From Cyclospora cayetanensis (lineage: Eukaryota > Apicomplexa > Conoidasida > Eucoccidiorida > Eimeriidae): a DNA stretch of 64,000 nucleotides. Positions 22,446 to 34,021 of the stretch are shown in pieces. Both the position numbers and the translations under genes were made by a program. Position 1 is the stretch's first letter. The number at the start of each line of letters is the position of its first letter. The notes beneath the pieces were generated by a model. It was not told the origin of the DNA. It did no database searches and was given only the letters and a program-made list of their open reading frames with translations. The stretch is from assembly GCF_002999335.1 (NCBI RefSeq), contig NW_020312123.1, positions 1-64,000 of the forward strand, read 5' to 3'.

Positions 22446-24263
22446 ATGTCTGGAGTGCTTCACGCCTTGCGGCGCTGCGTCGCTCCGGTGGCTTGCAACC
22501 CCACCGGACCGCCTATGCGGGGAATCGAAGAGCTGTGGAAGGGTAGGCACTCCGTAGGCGAACACCCTGCTGTTTCTGAAAAACACGTTCGTTGCGTGAA
22601 AGGCCATCCTCTGCCTGCCCGTGCTTCCGTCCGCCTCCCTGTCGGTTGCTTGTTTCAGGAGGTTACTTAGATCCATCCTTGCCAGCCTCTGTCAAAAACT
22701 CACTCGCAGTCGCTGGAGATGCATGGCCTGCGCGGCTGCTCCGTCAGAAATCCTTCGACGATCTGCACAAACTCTGGTCCGCGCAAAATCCATTTTCCAG
22801 TCTTTTCAGTCCGTGCCTCCTCTCGAGGCACTCATGTGTATTCGCGGGCACCCCTGGTGTCGCTCTCATGCTTCATGAGAGTGAGAGCAAGCACAGCACT
22901 GCTGCTAGGCGCCGCGCTTGCGGCGTCGCCAACTGCCTGCCTCTTTTCTTGTTTGCATATAACCACCCACCCAATACCCCCACCGTCCATCTGTCGTGCA
23001 TGCTGTTCCCCTGCCTCCTTCAGGTTTGTGTTGCTGAAGGAAAAAAACCTTTTGCTCGGGGAACGCTGGGCCGCCTGGCAGGCTAAGACGCAAATGAAGC
23101 ACCCAGAGAGACTCAAGAAGGTATTTGAGACAACGCCTCCTCATGTAGCGACCCTTGTGGAGCAGCACTGTGGCAGACGCCGGAGGAGGAGTGTGTTGCC
23201 CTTCCCCATCCCCACTTCCTGCACTTCAGGATGCGCGGGTTAAGAGGCTGTAGGCGCTTTTGTGACGCAGGTAAAGCTGAGCATGAAACGGATCCTGACA
23301 GTCTTGTCTAGGCGGGCTATTCACGAGCAGTGTCTCTTCGCGCAACGCCTGCTGCAGCAACAGCAAAAGCGCGAAGCCCTCGAACTGCAACGGCACGAGT
23401 TGGAGCGGCACATGCTGCAGTTGCAGCAAAAGATAAGGCTACAGCAAAGGCAGCAGGAGCAACAACAACGCAGCCGCAGCAGCTTGGCGTGCCTCGCCTG
23501 GCAGCAGCAATTGGAGACAGCCAAAAGCAAGCACGAAGAGCTTCTTATACTGCTAAAGCCCCTGCGGCACGGTAGGGCAGCTTTGTGTGTTCTCCTTCAT
23601 TGCCAATCCCGCCCGTGTTAATATCTGATGCCTCTCCCTCGTTCTCTGCACCCTTTCGATTCTGATTTACGCCTGCACATTTTCCTGGCCGTCGGGGAAG
23701 GGATGGTGGAGTAGTGCTGCCTTTAGATTCTTGCCCACTACACTTCTTCAGGTGTTTTCTTTCCCCCCCCCCGTCTATCAATTGTTACCCACCATAACAC
23801 GCGCGCTGTTGCCCCTCGCTCCAGCTAGTAGCTCTTCTTGGATCTTTCTTTTTCTCTGTCTCTCTCTCTCTGTCTGTCTCTCTCTGTCTGTCTCTCTCTC
23901 TCTCTGTCTCTCTCTCTCTGTCTCTCTCTTTCTCTGTCTGTCTCGATCTAAAATTCTGTACGGGTTTGCAAAGGCATTGGCTTGAGCGTCCTCTCTTTTC
24001 CTTTCATTCCTGGGCCTGCCTGCCTCTTTCCCGCGCTGCCGCCTGCCTGCGTACAGAAGGGAAGCCTTGAGGCACGCTACCGTCGCTGCCTTCAGTGCTT
24101 TTTCCCCTTCTTCTGTGATTGGCTGTTTGTTGCAGAAGTACAGAGCCTGCTGGCTCCTGACTGGCGGTACGAGCGGCGCTTCTCCGATTTGCCCGGTCCA
24201 ATCACCTGGAGGAAGGAATTCCTCCCCGTCCTGCGTAACAAGAAAAAGATCTTCAAGTTTTAG
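22446..24263 (+). CDS. MRPL47: mitochondrial ribosomal protein uL29m (MRP-L47)
   Basis: A component of the large subunit of the mitochondrial ribosome, near the peptide exit. Five exons, 246 residues: 22446-22542, 22659-22776, 23024-23120, 23271-23571, 24136-24263; all GT-AG with matching phases. Exons 2 and 3 join inside the family signature, giving RQKSFDDLHKLW then FVLLKEKNLL, the hallmark (K)SFxDLHKLWxxLLKEKN of uL29m. Exons 3 and 4 join as HPERLKK then VKLSMKRILTVL, again typical. The N-terminus (MSGVLHALRRCVAP) is basic and suits a mitochondrial presequence. Exon 4 continues into a Gln/Arg-rich coiled coil, an extension common in this genome, and the C-terminus is basic (RNKKKIFKF). The product should be nucleus-encoded and imported. 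Confidence 0.9.
23846..23946. repeat. CT/TCTG microsatellite in uL29m intron 4
   Basis: About 100 bp of CT dinucleotides interrupted by TCTG units, inside the 564-bp last intron of the uL29m gene. Confidence 0.9.
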
Positions 24264-24843
24264 GGAGGCATCTGTGCCGAGGCGTTGCTGGCAGAGACGC
24301 CCCCTTCTCCCTGCCCTTTACGTTCCGCTTCCTTTGTAACTCAATCCCTTTTTTTCGACATGCTGATTTGCCTAGACTTCCTGGCGGGAGGGAGGGGGCC
24401 CTTCTGGCCTCCCCTTCCTTGCCTCCCTCTCTCCCTCCCTTCCCTGCGGAGTCTGCTGATCGAAAAGGGCATCGTTAATGCGCAGCATGAAATTTGCAAG
24501 CCGCACCGCCTAGCGCGAGACTCTCTCTCCTCTACAAGAGGCGGCGGATGCCGTGAGCCTGGCTGCGTGCAGTCAGAGACAAAACTCTGACTGGGTAGAC
24601 GCTTGCTAGCCAGAGCATACGCTCAGCAAAACATCGCTGCTAAATGCAAGGGGAGACCTTTGAATGCAGAGCGAAGAGGCCCCTCCACGCCGAGAATAGC
24701 AGGACGCCCTCTCGCCTCGTTGCTTCTGCTGCTAGTGCTTGTACTGCTGCTAGTGCTTGTGCTGCTGCTAGTGCTGCTGCCGCTGGGTGGGGCTGGCTGG
24801 CTGTGTGCGTGAGCATGCACAATTGAAGAGCGTGTACAGCGGC
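24264..24843. other. convergent intergenic region
   Basis: It separates the 3' ends of uL29m (plus) and TM9SF (minus). It contains a GCTAGTGCTTGTACTGCT-type imperfect repeat near 24723-24780 and no recognisable gene. Confidence 0.5.
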
Positions 24844-27800
24844 TCACTCGGCCTTGATTCTGCTGTACACAGCCTTAATGAAGAGCGAGGACGCAAAGTA
24901 GGAGACGCAGCCGAGGGAAAGGCAAAGACCCCAAGCCAGCAACAAGGAGTAGAGGGTGAAGTGCAAAATTTGGATCGTTCCCGTCATTGGGGAGTTGACA
25001 AAGTACAACGCGCAGTGAAGCAGGAAGTACAGAGCTACGCTCCTGCAGCAGAAGGAATATAAATACACAACACACGGCAGATATAGCGGGAAATGCAGAC
25101 TCTGCGGATGAGGCTGGCAGGCAGGGGGGCTTTGGAGACGCTGGTTGGCAGCGCGCAGCAAGCGCACGAGCGAGACAGCGAGGGAGAGTGAGACAGAGAG
25201 AGAGACAGCGAGGGAGAGTGAGGCAGAGAGGGAGAGACAGAGAGAGAGAGACAGCGAGGGAGAGTGAGACAGAGAGAGAGAGACAGCGAGGGAGAGTGAG
25301 ACAGAGAGCGAGAGACAGCGAGGGAGAGTGAGACAGAGAGCGAGAGACAGCGAGGGAGAGCGAGAGGGAGACAGAGAGAGACAGCGAGGGAGAGTGAGAC
25401 AGAGAGAAACAGCGAGAGAGAGCGAGACAGAAATAGTGAGAGAGGATCTACTAGTGTTGGTAGTTGCATAGACTGGTAGAGGGGAGGCGCGAGGGAGTAA
25501 GGGATGTACAGCAGGCGGGATGCTGGTTAGCAAGCAAGTAGCGGAACGCCGCGTTTTCGCGGCAAGTCACTCTAGCGAAACACATCAACAACCAATGAAA
25601 AGTCGGGAAAAGAAGCAGCTGCTTACCCGCCACTCCAGAAGGCAGGCCAGTGCCACCTGTGATCCTCGGCATTGAGATGCAAATAAGTGAGGAGTACAGA
25701 CACCGCCGCAACAGCCAGCACCAGCAGCAAGGCTGCCAACAGCAGGAAGGAACACGTGTATACGGTGCTGCTCGTCCAGACAGAGAGAAACAGGTAGTAA
25801 AGCTCCATGTAAATGCCGCTAAAAGGCAAGGCAGCAGCCACCACGGAGAGCAGCAGTGGCCGTCTATACCATCGCACGCGAGGAATCTCCCTTGCCAGCT
25901 TGTTTGTCTGAGAGAAGCACCAAAAAGAAGCGAGGCAAGAAGGCAGGAATCAACAAGCACAAGCGGACGATGGGGCATTGGGGTGGGCAGGGAGACAGGG
26001 AATATAAAAGAGGACGCAGAAAAAGACACGAGCGAAAGAGAAAACGAAAAAAGCGGTCAGAAAAGGAAGGCTTGGCAAAGAGTGCACGAAGCACGCCTTT
26101 TGACGCATGTGGGGCGGGGGGGGGCTGGACGGTGGCGGAGCTCTACAAATAAATATATTTACATGCATAGGTAGACAGCCGGGAAGAAATCCACAGAGAC
26201 AAACAGAGAGATAGAGAGAGACACACACACACAAAATTCGTGAACAGACAGGACGACCGCCCTATAAGGAAAGAGAGATCCATAAACACATGTAAAAACG
26301 TAATTAGAGGGGAGGACAAACATGTGGATACCTATGTGTTAGACTGATATGGGCGTGGAAACAGCCACGCGAGAAGAAGCGTGAGAGGGAAATAAAACCG
26401 AAGCATAGGGAGTGCGCCAACGCCACCCCAAGGGGGAAGCTGGCGTAAGACTCACTCTGCAAGGAAAGGCACTTCCAGCCGCGAGCTGCTGCAGAGCTCT
26501 CCGACGGCCTATAACACCCCCTAGGATCAAGAGGGGAACTGTCACTGCGAGCGCAGCAGGGAGGCAGAGGCTGACTGCTGAAAGGTTTTCGGAAAAGGAC
26601 TATTAAAAAAGAGCTGAACAGCGGGGAAAAGAGCAGCACAAGCCTCATCTCTGCAGCATCAGGTTCCCCGCAAACAGGACGAAGATATCGTACCGAAAAA
26701 GAGGCAGGCAATCAGCGCAAACGCACTGCTGACGGGGAGGGCTGCTGTAGATCCGGCGAGAGCAGACGCGACATTCAAGATACTCCACACCACGAATGCA
26801 GGAAACTGCAAAGGCAACAAACCCCACAAAAGGCCCTCCTGGCTTCCCTATCGCACGCTTTGTGTTTCGATGTTTGACCGTCTCCCCTTCTCCCTTCCCT
26901 TTTTCCTTTTCCCTTCCGCCTATCCTTTCGAAGCACCTCTTTCACCCCATCTTGCATCTGCTCAGCTAGCTGTGTGTTTGTTCGGCGTGTGTGCAAAACG
27001 ACGCGAATAAGGGGGACTAGTGCCGAGTTAGCAGTCCGAATGCAGGTTGACACGTTTTCTATTGGCCTCTCGCCTCTGTCCAACCCCCGTGCTAGACTTT
27101 TAGTGAGACTACCCCCACCCCCCTTTCCCCACAAGAGATCGCCTTCTTACCATGAAAATTCCGCATGCCGACACGATATTCCAGGTCCAGCGTTGCCCTC
27201 CCAGCTTCGTGTACAAGTTGACGCTCACAAAGCCGCAGACGACTGCCATAGAGCACGCATCACGCACGCCACACAGGAAGAGAAGAAGCCTCAATCAGGA
27301 GAAGAGAAGAGGAGTCGGGGGATGTCAGAGACGCTGAGGGTCTCTCCCCTACGCCTTCGGGAAAAAAATGCCATACACGTGGTGAGCAGATATCCAATGA
27401 GCATGAAGGAGAGGAAGGATGCTCGCGGGAAAAGTGCCGAGAACGAGAGAGCCGAGACTGAGAGACTGCAGACAAGCAGCAGCTGCAAGCCGCTTCCTAA
27501 GAAGACGCAGAGCACGTTGCGGTGGGCAGGTGCTCTGAAGACATCCGCATGCAGCAGTTTCCAGCCTGAGAAGAGAGGCAGGCAAGCAGAACGAGGCCAA
27601 CCCAAGCTCTTCGCGATGCGCAGGAAAAGCTAGAACAGATACTGCATGGCTGTCTGCCTCCGGATGCGGGGAGTACTCTCCTTCCCTCCGAAGCCTCATC
27701 CGCGTGGAATGCCAAGGGGAAAAGAAAGCACAACATGCGTCAAGAACATAGAGGCTTGCTCTCGCTGGCAAAGGAATAGGGCTGCTTTCGCCTTTTGCGC

Positions 27801-30139
27801 GGGTCGTCTTCGTTGGGTGCCGCGCAAGGCAACAGACGCAAAAAAAAGTCGCAATGCCTAACAACCACGCCTTCCGACGCAGAGGCAGCGGGCAGGGTGT
27901 AACGAGGCTGACAGAAGCTACAGCCTTTCGAGAGCAGCCAGCCTCCTCCAAGAAGACAAGGAGGGGGGGGGGTGTGCCTTGCCCTTACCAGTCTCCTCTA
28001 AAGTCAGCTCGGCTACTTCCTCGTCCGCTGGCAACAAGACCCTGAACAGAAGGCAGCATTCTACGCAGCAAAAGGCAGCATTTTACGCAGCAAAAGGCAG
28101 CATTTTACGCAGCAAAAGGCAGCATTTCACGCAGCAAAGGGCAGCCTTCTACGGAGCAAAAGGCAGCTTTCTACGGAGCAGAAGGCAGCATTCTACGCAG
28201 CCTTCTACGCAGCAAAAGGCAGCATTTCACGCAGCAAAAGGCAGCCTTCTACGGAGCAGAAGGCAGCATTCTGGGCGGTGGGAGGAGACGCGGCTGCGGC
28301 AGATGACACAGCGCGTTGTCGACGAGCAGCAGCTGCCGCTAAGACAGCAAGACGTCGAAAGGCTGCTGCAGCGGCTAGGCTGCCACCCCACAGGCGTACC
28401 GTGCGAAATCGGCTCGGAGGGTTCGAATGAGAATAAACGTCAGGAGGAAGAGGACGACCACCACAAACAGGAACGAGTTTGCAAGGGCGAGCCAGTGTAT
28501 GTCCACGTCATCTTTGCGACGTCCTGCAGCGGCTGCCGATGCAGCTGCTGCTGCCACGGAGGACGAAAAGGGAGACGTGAGCTGTCCATACAGCCGGAGG
28601 TGCGTGGGGATGTCAGGTCGATCATGCCACTCGACGGTGTAGGTGAAGACCACCTCGCGAGCGCCCATCTCCTGCAGCCGTCCGCAGAAGCCAACATCGC
28701 AAGGGCAGCAGTGCATGCAGCGACAGTTTGCAGGATTTTTGAACCGCCAAAGCCCCAAGGCGACGCGCCGCTTCTGCTTGACTGACTGGATGCATGCATG
28801 CGGCCATGCCGCATGTCTCCCAAGCTCGCGAGCGACGCCGCGGCATGCACTCCCTCCGTTTTCGCAGGAATCCCGCCGTGTTTTTGTGTGTTGCATGGAG
28901 GAGAGGGCTTTGCTAGACTGTGGCTAGGGGCGGGAGAGTGCGTGCTGGGAGAGTGCGTGCTGGGAGAGTGCGTGCTGGGAGAGTGCGTGCTGGGAGGTAC
29001 TGGACTGGCTGCTTCTTTCTTTGCGGCTTCGCCGCTTGTGCGTTTTAGCCGCGCCTCTCTAGGAAGCCTACCAGCGATTCTGTTATATCGGTGAAAGCTG
29101 GAACAGAGCCGTCTGGGGAAGGACCATGACTCGCCGAAGCAGCCACAATGACACCCTTGTTGACTGCAAACACAAAGTGCAGGTTGGTGCCTAGGTGGTG
29201 GGTTACTTGCAGACGAGGGAGCGGAGTGAACAGCACGTCGTCATCATCTTCCAAGAAGTCGTCGTCCCTCATGTAATCCTCCTCACGAAATCCAAACGCA
29301 TCCAGCTTTTGCGGCATCGAATGCTGCTGCTGCTGTTGCCGCTGCTGCTGCTGCTGAACAGTCTCAAGACTTCGAAGACCTATAGGAAAGACTAGGGGAA
29401 TGCCGTCCACATACGCCTCCACCAGAAACTCGTTGTCTACAAGAACGCGCAGTTCTTCCAGCGCATCCTCTGTCAAGCGCATGCGGCAGAGCTCAAAGGG
29501 CCCCTCCGTGATCGCTGCCGCTGCCTCCTGCTGCTCTCTTTGTTCGCGTTGATGGCGATCCCACAACTCCCGCTGCAGCTGCAACTCTTCGGGAGTTGCG
29601 GGAAGGCTCTCAGCTCGCTGCCCACTGCCGCCGCTACCCGCTGCTCCGTCTTCTGCGGTGTTCGTATAAAGCGTGCTGGCGTCCTCCCCATTGCTGCTGC
29701 TTCCTGCTGCTTCTGCTTGTGTTTCTGCTTGTGCTTGCACTGCTTGTGCTTGCACTGCTTGTGTTTCTGCTTGTGCTTTGGCAGCAGCCGCAGCGAACTG
29801 CTCAGGCTTGGGAATGGTGAAAACGTAGGGGGCAGCCACAAGGCGCTCCCCCCTCAAGGCCTCTCCCAGGGAAAGCGAGAGGTACGACGGCGTGTCGGGT
29901 TTGCAGATTGAGACGCGAGAATAAAAGTCGTATGTTTCTGTGGGGTTTCTTTCTGGCCAGACCTTGCTGTACGTCATGGAAATCCTTTCCTCGCCAGCAG
30001 CAACACCTTCTCCGCGCGACGCATCCGCAGTTATCGGCGGCAGCGCACACGTCAGAAGCGGGAGGAGGGCGGAAAGGCGCATGAAAAAATAGCGTCTTCC
30101 AGGCGGAGCAGCAGCGCAGATCCTCGACCGATTCGACAT
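24844..30139 (-). CDS. TM9SF / nonaspanin multispanning membrane protein
   Basis: Transmembrane-9 superfamily proteins work in Golgi and endosomal membranes. Nine exons, 818 residues: 30139-29072, 28671-28400, 28041-27989, 27565-27379, 27289-27151, 26805-26694, 26544-26456, 25907-25627, 25099-24844. All joins are GT-AG and in phase. The N-terminal exon has a signal peptide (MRLSALLPLLTCALPP) and the lumenal domain, enlarged by an Ala/Gln-rich insert. Exon 2 gives VVFTYTVEWHD and DIHWLALANSFL, diagnostic of the family. The 53-nt exon 3 completes LEETGWKLLHADVFR with exon 4. Exon 5 gives GFVSVNLYTKLGGQRW, exon 8 TNKLAREIPRVRWYRRP and GIYMELYYLFLSVW. The C-terminus is SSLFIKAVYSRIKAE, the usual position of the Golgi-retention KxD/E-type tail. 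Excess length over the usual 600-660 residues comes from the insert. Divergent from the Gln-rich gene. Confidence 0.93.
25165..25440. repeat. GA-rich minisatellite in TM9SF intron 8
   Basis: Imperfect tandem units of about 30 bp built on gacagcgagggagagtgag plus GA dinucleotides, spanning most of the last intron. Confidence 0.9.
28049..28272. repeat. intronic minisatellite, about 21-bp unit, TM9SF intron 2
   Basis: Roughly ten copies of aaaggcagcattttacgcagc and close variants (ttctacggagc) lie immediately upstream, on the transcribed minus strand, of the 53-nt exon 3. They read through without stops on the plus strand, but on that strand they have no coding context. Confidence 0.9.
28928..28996. 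repeat. 15-bp tandem repeat in TM9SF intron 1
   Basis: Four near-identical copies of gggagagtgcgtgct followed by a truncated fifth. Confidence 0.95.
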
Positions 30140-31485
30140 GGTTATGGGGGCTAGTTAGGGAGGAAAGCCTGGAAGCGAGCGACGGTGGCAAGGGAATATG
30201 GCAGCAGGAGGAGCTAGGAGAGGATAAAGAGGCAGGCAGTGTGGGAGCAGCAAGGATCCAGGTGACCCTATACAAACAAAGGCAGCGCTGAGCAGTGACA
30301 GGGAGGGAGGAGGGAAGGAGGCAGGGGGGAAAGAAAGGAGGTAGGAGGGAAGGTGGCAGTGGCTGCCGTATCGCAGGAGGGTCCTACGGATGTCTACAGC
30401 GATAGCTGTATCCAGTAGAAGGGAGAGGAGCTCCAACGGTTTGTTATCTGTATCCAGTAGAAGGGAGAGCTGCAACAGTTTGGAATGCGCTAGACGAGGC
30501 AAGCAGGTGGTGGGGAGGGTCTGTGTGTGTGTGTGAGAGAGAGAGAGACAAGAGGCACACTGATGATGATGGTTATAGTAGTAGTAGGGGGGGCTGCTGG
30601 TGTTGCTGCTGCTGCTGCTGCTGCCACCTCTCGAGCACGAAACGGAGGTCTGGGATATCTACAGCAATATCGAGATTCGGCTTCCCTTGCAGTTGGTGGA
30701 GAGAGGCCGTACGGACAGAGGGGCGGGTGAGGCGGCAGCAGCTGCTGCTGCTGCTGCTGCTTCTTTTGTGCCCTTCCCTGATGCAGCGGCAGGACAGTTT
30801 TCACGGCTCGAAAATTTCGGGAGCAGAGCGCTGTTTGAGGGAGGGGGCAGACGGTGGTAGCTGCATGCGCCTGTATGGCAGCGGGAGACTCGGGGGGAAC
30901 ACGGTGACGGAAAGCGGTCTGCTGCTGGATCTGCTGTGCAGCTGCAGATTGAGCGAATTCCCAAAGAAATAGACTCCAGGCTTTGAGTGGCAACACATGC
31001 ACGCGGCGTCGCTGCAAAGCGATGGCGGCTGCTCGAAGCCACGCGGACGACAGCACAGCCCCCCCGGAAACACACCGCCTCCAGAAACAGCAGCAGAGGC
31101 TGCGGTTTCTGGAAACTCTACCACTTGTACGGGGTGCACTCCTTCTTAGAAATCATGCAAACGCACTCTAAGCGCGACCGCTCATCCTGGAATTGCCTTA
31201 TGCAGCTGCTTTCGCAGCAGGTGCAGCAAGACAGGCACCAGCCTCTGCTGCCGCTGCAGTCGGCAGCAGAGGCGCCTGCTGCAGCTGCTGCCGCATGCAG
31301 GTGCCTTCGAGGCCGTTTGTCGATTAAAAGGACATTTTTCAAGCTGGAGGCGCCGCAGCTTCCGAAGAACCAAAAACAGCGGCACGGAGGGAGGGCGCCC
31401 AGCTCGCTCTCCGCATGCGATCCGCTACCCGCTGCTCGAATCGCAGCACTAAAAGCCGGAAAAGCATTTCCAGCCTCGGCGTCAG
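30140..31485. other. divergent intergenic region between TM9SF and the Gln-rich gene
   Basis: It contains a purine-rich stretch near 30300-30355, a direct repeat of tgtatccagtagaagggaga at about 30408 and 30451, a (GT)n(GA)n run at 30520-30550, and CTG/CAG runs near 30600 and 30740. Plus-strand frames at 30600-30860 and 31000-31480 (including FWKLYHLYGVHSFLEIMQ) may contain a 5' exon of the next gene. One possible join is a donor at about 31219 to the AG at 31485, in phase. Promoters for both flanking genes should be here. Confidence 0.45.
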
Positions 31486-33974
31486 ATGAATGTACACGAG
31501 GAGCTGCAGTTGCAAGAGTGGCTGCTGCAGCACCTTGAAGCCGTTCCCCTGCGGCAGCCAGGGGGGCAGCGGGAAATCTCGCCAGTGCCAGGCGGAGAGC
31601 AGCAGCTCACGGCAAGAGACGCCACAAAACTGCAGCAGCAGTCTACAGCGCAGCACCAGTATTATCCCGGCTGGCAAACCCAGCACCGCGAAGCCTCTAC
31701 AAATGTATCGCCTCGATCGCTGATGGTGTCTCGGCTGCAGCGGCACCTCCAATTTGTCTCCGACCTCCGCGCAGAGCAGCAGCAAAAGCAGCAGCAAAAG
31801 CAGCAGCAAAAGCAGCAGCCTCCAAAGAGGCACCAGCAAGAGCCTCCAGCGCCGTCGGACGGCGGCGAGAGAGTCTCTGCGGGGTCAAACAGACACCCCC
31901 ATCATCATCATCGTCGGCAGCAGCAGCAGCAGCAGCAAAAGCAGCAGCAGCGCGCGTGCATGGAAGCATCATGTACTGTTGCGGATGACGCAGGCACCGT
32001 TGCAGCTCCTAGTCTGTGGGAGGCGTTGCTAGATGAAACCGAGAAAGAAGTAAATACTTCCGAATCGGCGAGGGGGCATGCGTCTTTGGACGCCCATCAT
32101 GCGAGTGCAGCAGGAGCGCTCCAAGCGGCTGCCGCTGCTTCCGCGCCTTTAAAAGCAACCGACATCAAAGCAGCTTCCAGGATGACATCGCCGCTGGTGC
32201 GCTGCAAGGCGCTTGCAGCAGTCTTGGAACCCCAACGGCAGCAGCAGCAGCAGCAGCAGCAGCGGCAGCAGCAGCAGCAGCAGCGTGTCGCTACCACCAT
32301 GTTGAATGGTGCTGCTGCACACTTATCTAAAGCGCAGTTAAATGTCGCTCGAGGCGTCGTCTGCAGTAGCTGCCGCAACGCCTGCACGCCCCGCTGCAGC
32401 AGCAGCAACTGCAGCACGAACGTGGAGAACATGTACAGCATGCACAGCAGCAGACGATACAGCAACTTTGCCGGCTGCAGCAGCAGTCCTATACGGAGGC
32501 GAAGCTCGAATCCTGCGCCCTCGGTTACTTCTGCCACTCTACGGATCGCGGCTGCTCGCATTAATGCGTCCACACCGCAAAACAGACGTCTGCATGCAGC
32601 ACCTTCTGCAGCAGCACCAGGAGCCGCAGCAGCAGTCGGCAATGGAAAGGGAGGGGTGAGAAGCGTAAATCCGCAATCTGTAGCTACAGCTGCAGCAGCA
32701 CCAGGAGTTGCAGCAGCAGTCGGCAATGTAAAGGGAGGGGTGAGAAGCGTAAATCCGCAATCTGTAGCTACAGCTGCAGCAGCACCAGGAGCCGCAGCAG
32801 CAGTCGGCAATGGAAAAGGAGGGGTGAGAAGCGTAAATCCGCAATCTGTAGCTACAGCTGCAGCAGCACCAGGAGTTGCAGCAGCAGTCGGCAATGTAAA
32901 GGGAGGGGTGAGAAGCGTAAATCCGCAATCTGTAGCTACAGCTGCAGCAGCACCAGGAGTTGCAGCAGCAGTCGGCAATGGAAAAGGAGGGGTGAGAAGC
33001 GTAAATCCGCAATCTGTAGCTACAGCTGCAGCAGCACCAGGAGCCGCAGCAACCCCCACAGCCCGTGCAGTGGTAGCTGATCACATGCTGTCTCTGCATC
33101 ATGAGAATCGATCGTATGGTTTCTTTAAGACGTTCCCCCAGCAAGAGCTTGCCTTAAGGATGCAGCAGCAAAGGCCTTTGAGTGCTCAGAAAGAGCAGCG
33201 GAATGAGCAGCACGAGTTCAGCCATCAAGGAGGGCGTCCCCCTGCATGCATGTGCTTCTGCTGCTGTCAAGAAACTGCAGCATCGGATGCAGCCACGCTG
33301 TGTGCCGACATGAAGGAGCGCTCTGCGTGTAAAGAGGGAAGCAAGCAGTCACAGGCTGATGACCTCCCTGCGCAAAAGGAAACAATTCGTGATGGGAAAG
33401 GCTGCAGGTGCAGTGCTGCCCATCATCACCTTAACCTGCAGGAAGCCGCTGGGGGGGCAGTACGAGCGGCTAACACCCATACTTCTCCTAGCGCTGCAAC
33501 TGCAACTGCAACTGCAGATGCTGCCGCTGCATCCCCCCCCCTGTTGAGAGGACGCCGTATGTCTACAGGCTCCTTGAGGAGTCTTGAGGCTTTTTCGCCG
33601 GTCGAAGGCGCAGAAGAGACGCCATGCTCCGTGCTGCTGCTGCCCTCCCACTCAGCAGCTGATGCTGCTGCTGCGCGAGAAGGGGGGCTTCTGCAGCAGC
33701 AAACGCGAGCAGCAGCAGCACCAACACCAGCTGGAGAAGGTGGAAACGCTGCTGCTGCTGCTGAAGTGGTGATGAATGACCATACATACGTGCACCAGCA
33801 AGGATACTGTAGAAGAGCTCGTCTGACGCCGTCCTTCAATCCGGCTGCCCCCAGCAGCGGCGCTGCGATCGCTGCTGCGATTACTCCTCCTGCAGCTGCC
33901 TGCTGTTGTGCGCAACTGCAGCAACAGCAGCAGCTGCAGCAACAGCAACAGCGACTGCAACAGCAACAGCGACT

Positions 33975-34021
<47 letters not shown>

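Noticed and set aside
24844..25533. Ser/Leu-repeat N-terminal extension (SLSLAVSL...) of the last TM9SF frame
   Set aside because: It is the GA-rich repeat of intron 8 read in frame; the acceptor at 25099 joins directly to exon 8 and restores the family sequence.
28414..28426. ggttcgaat resembling a tRNA B-box
   Set aside because: It lies inside TM9SF exon 2 and no cloverleaf or A-box is present at the proper distance; no tRNA gene was found anywhere by eye.
32097..33144. Minus-strand Ala/Cys-rich frames of 200-320 codons opposite the Gln-rich gene
   Set aside because: Shadow of the 81-bp minisatellite, whose unit length is a multiple of three and lacks stops on the reverse strand.
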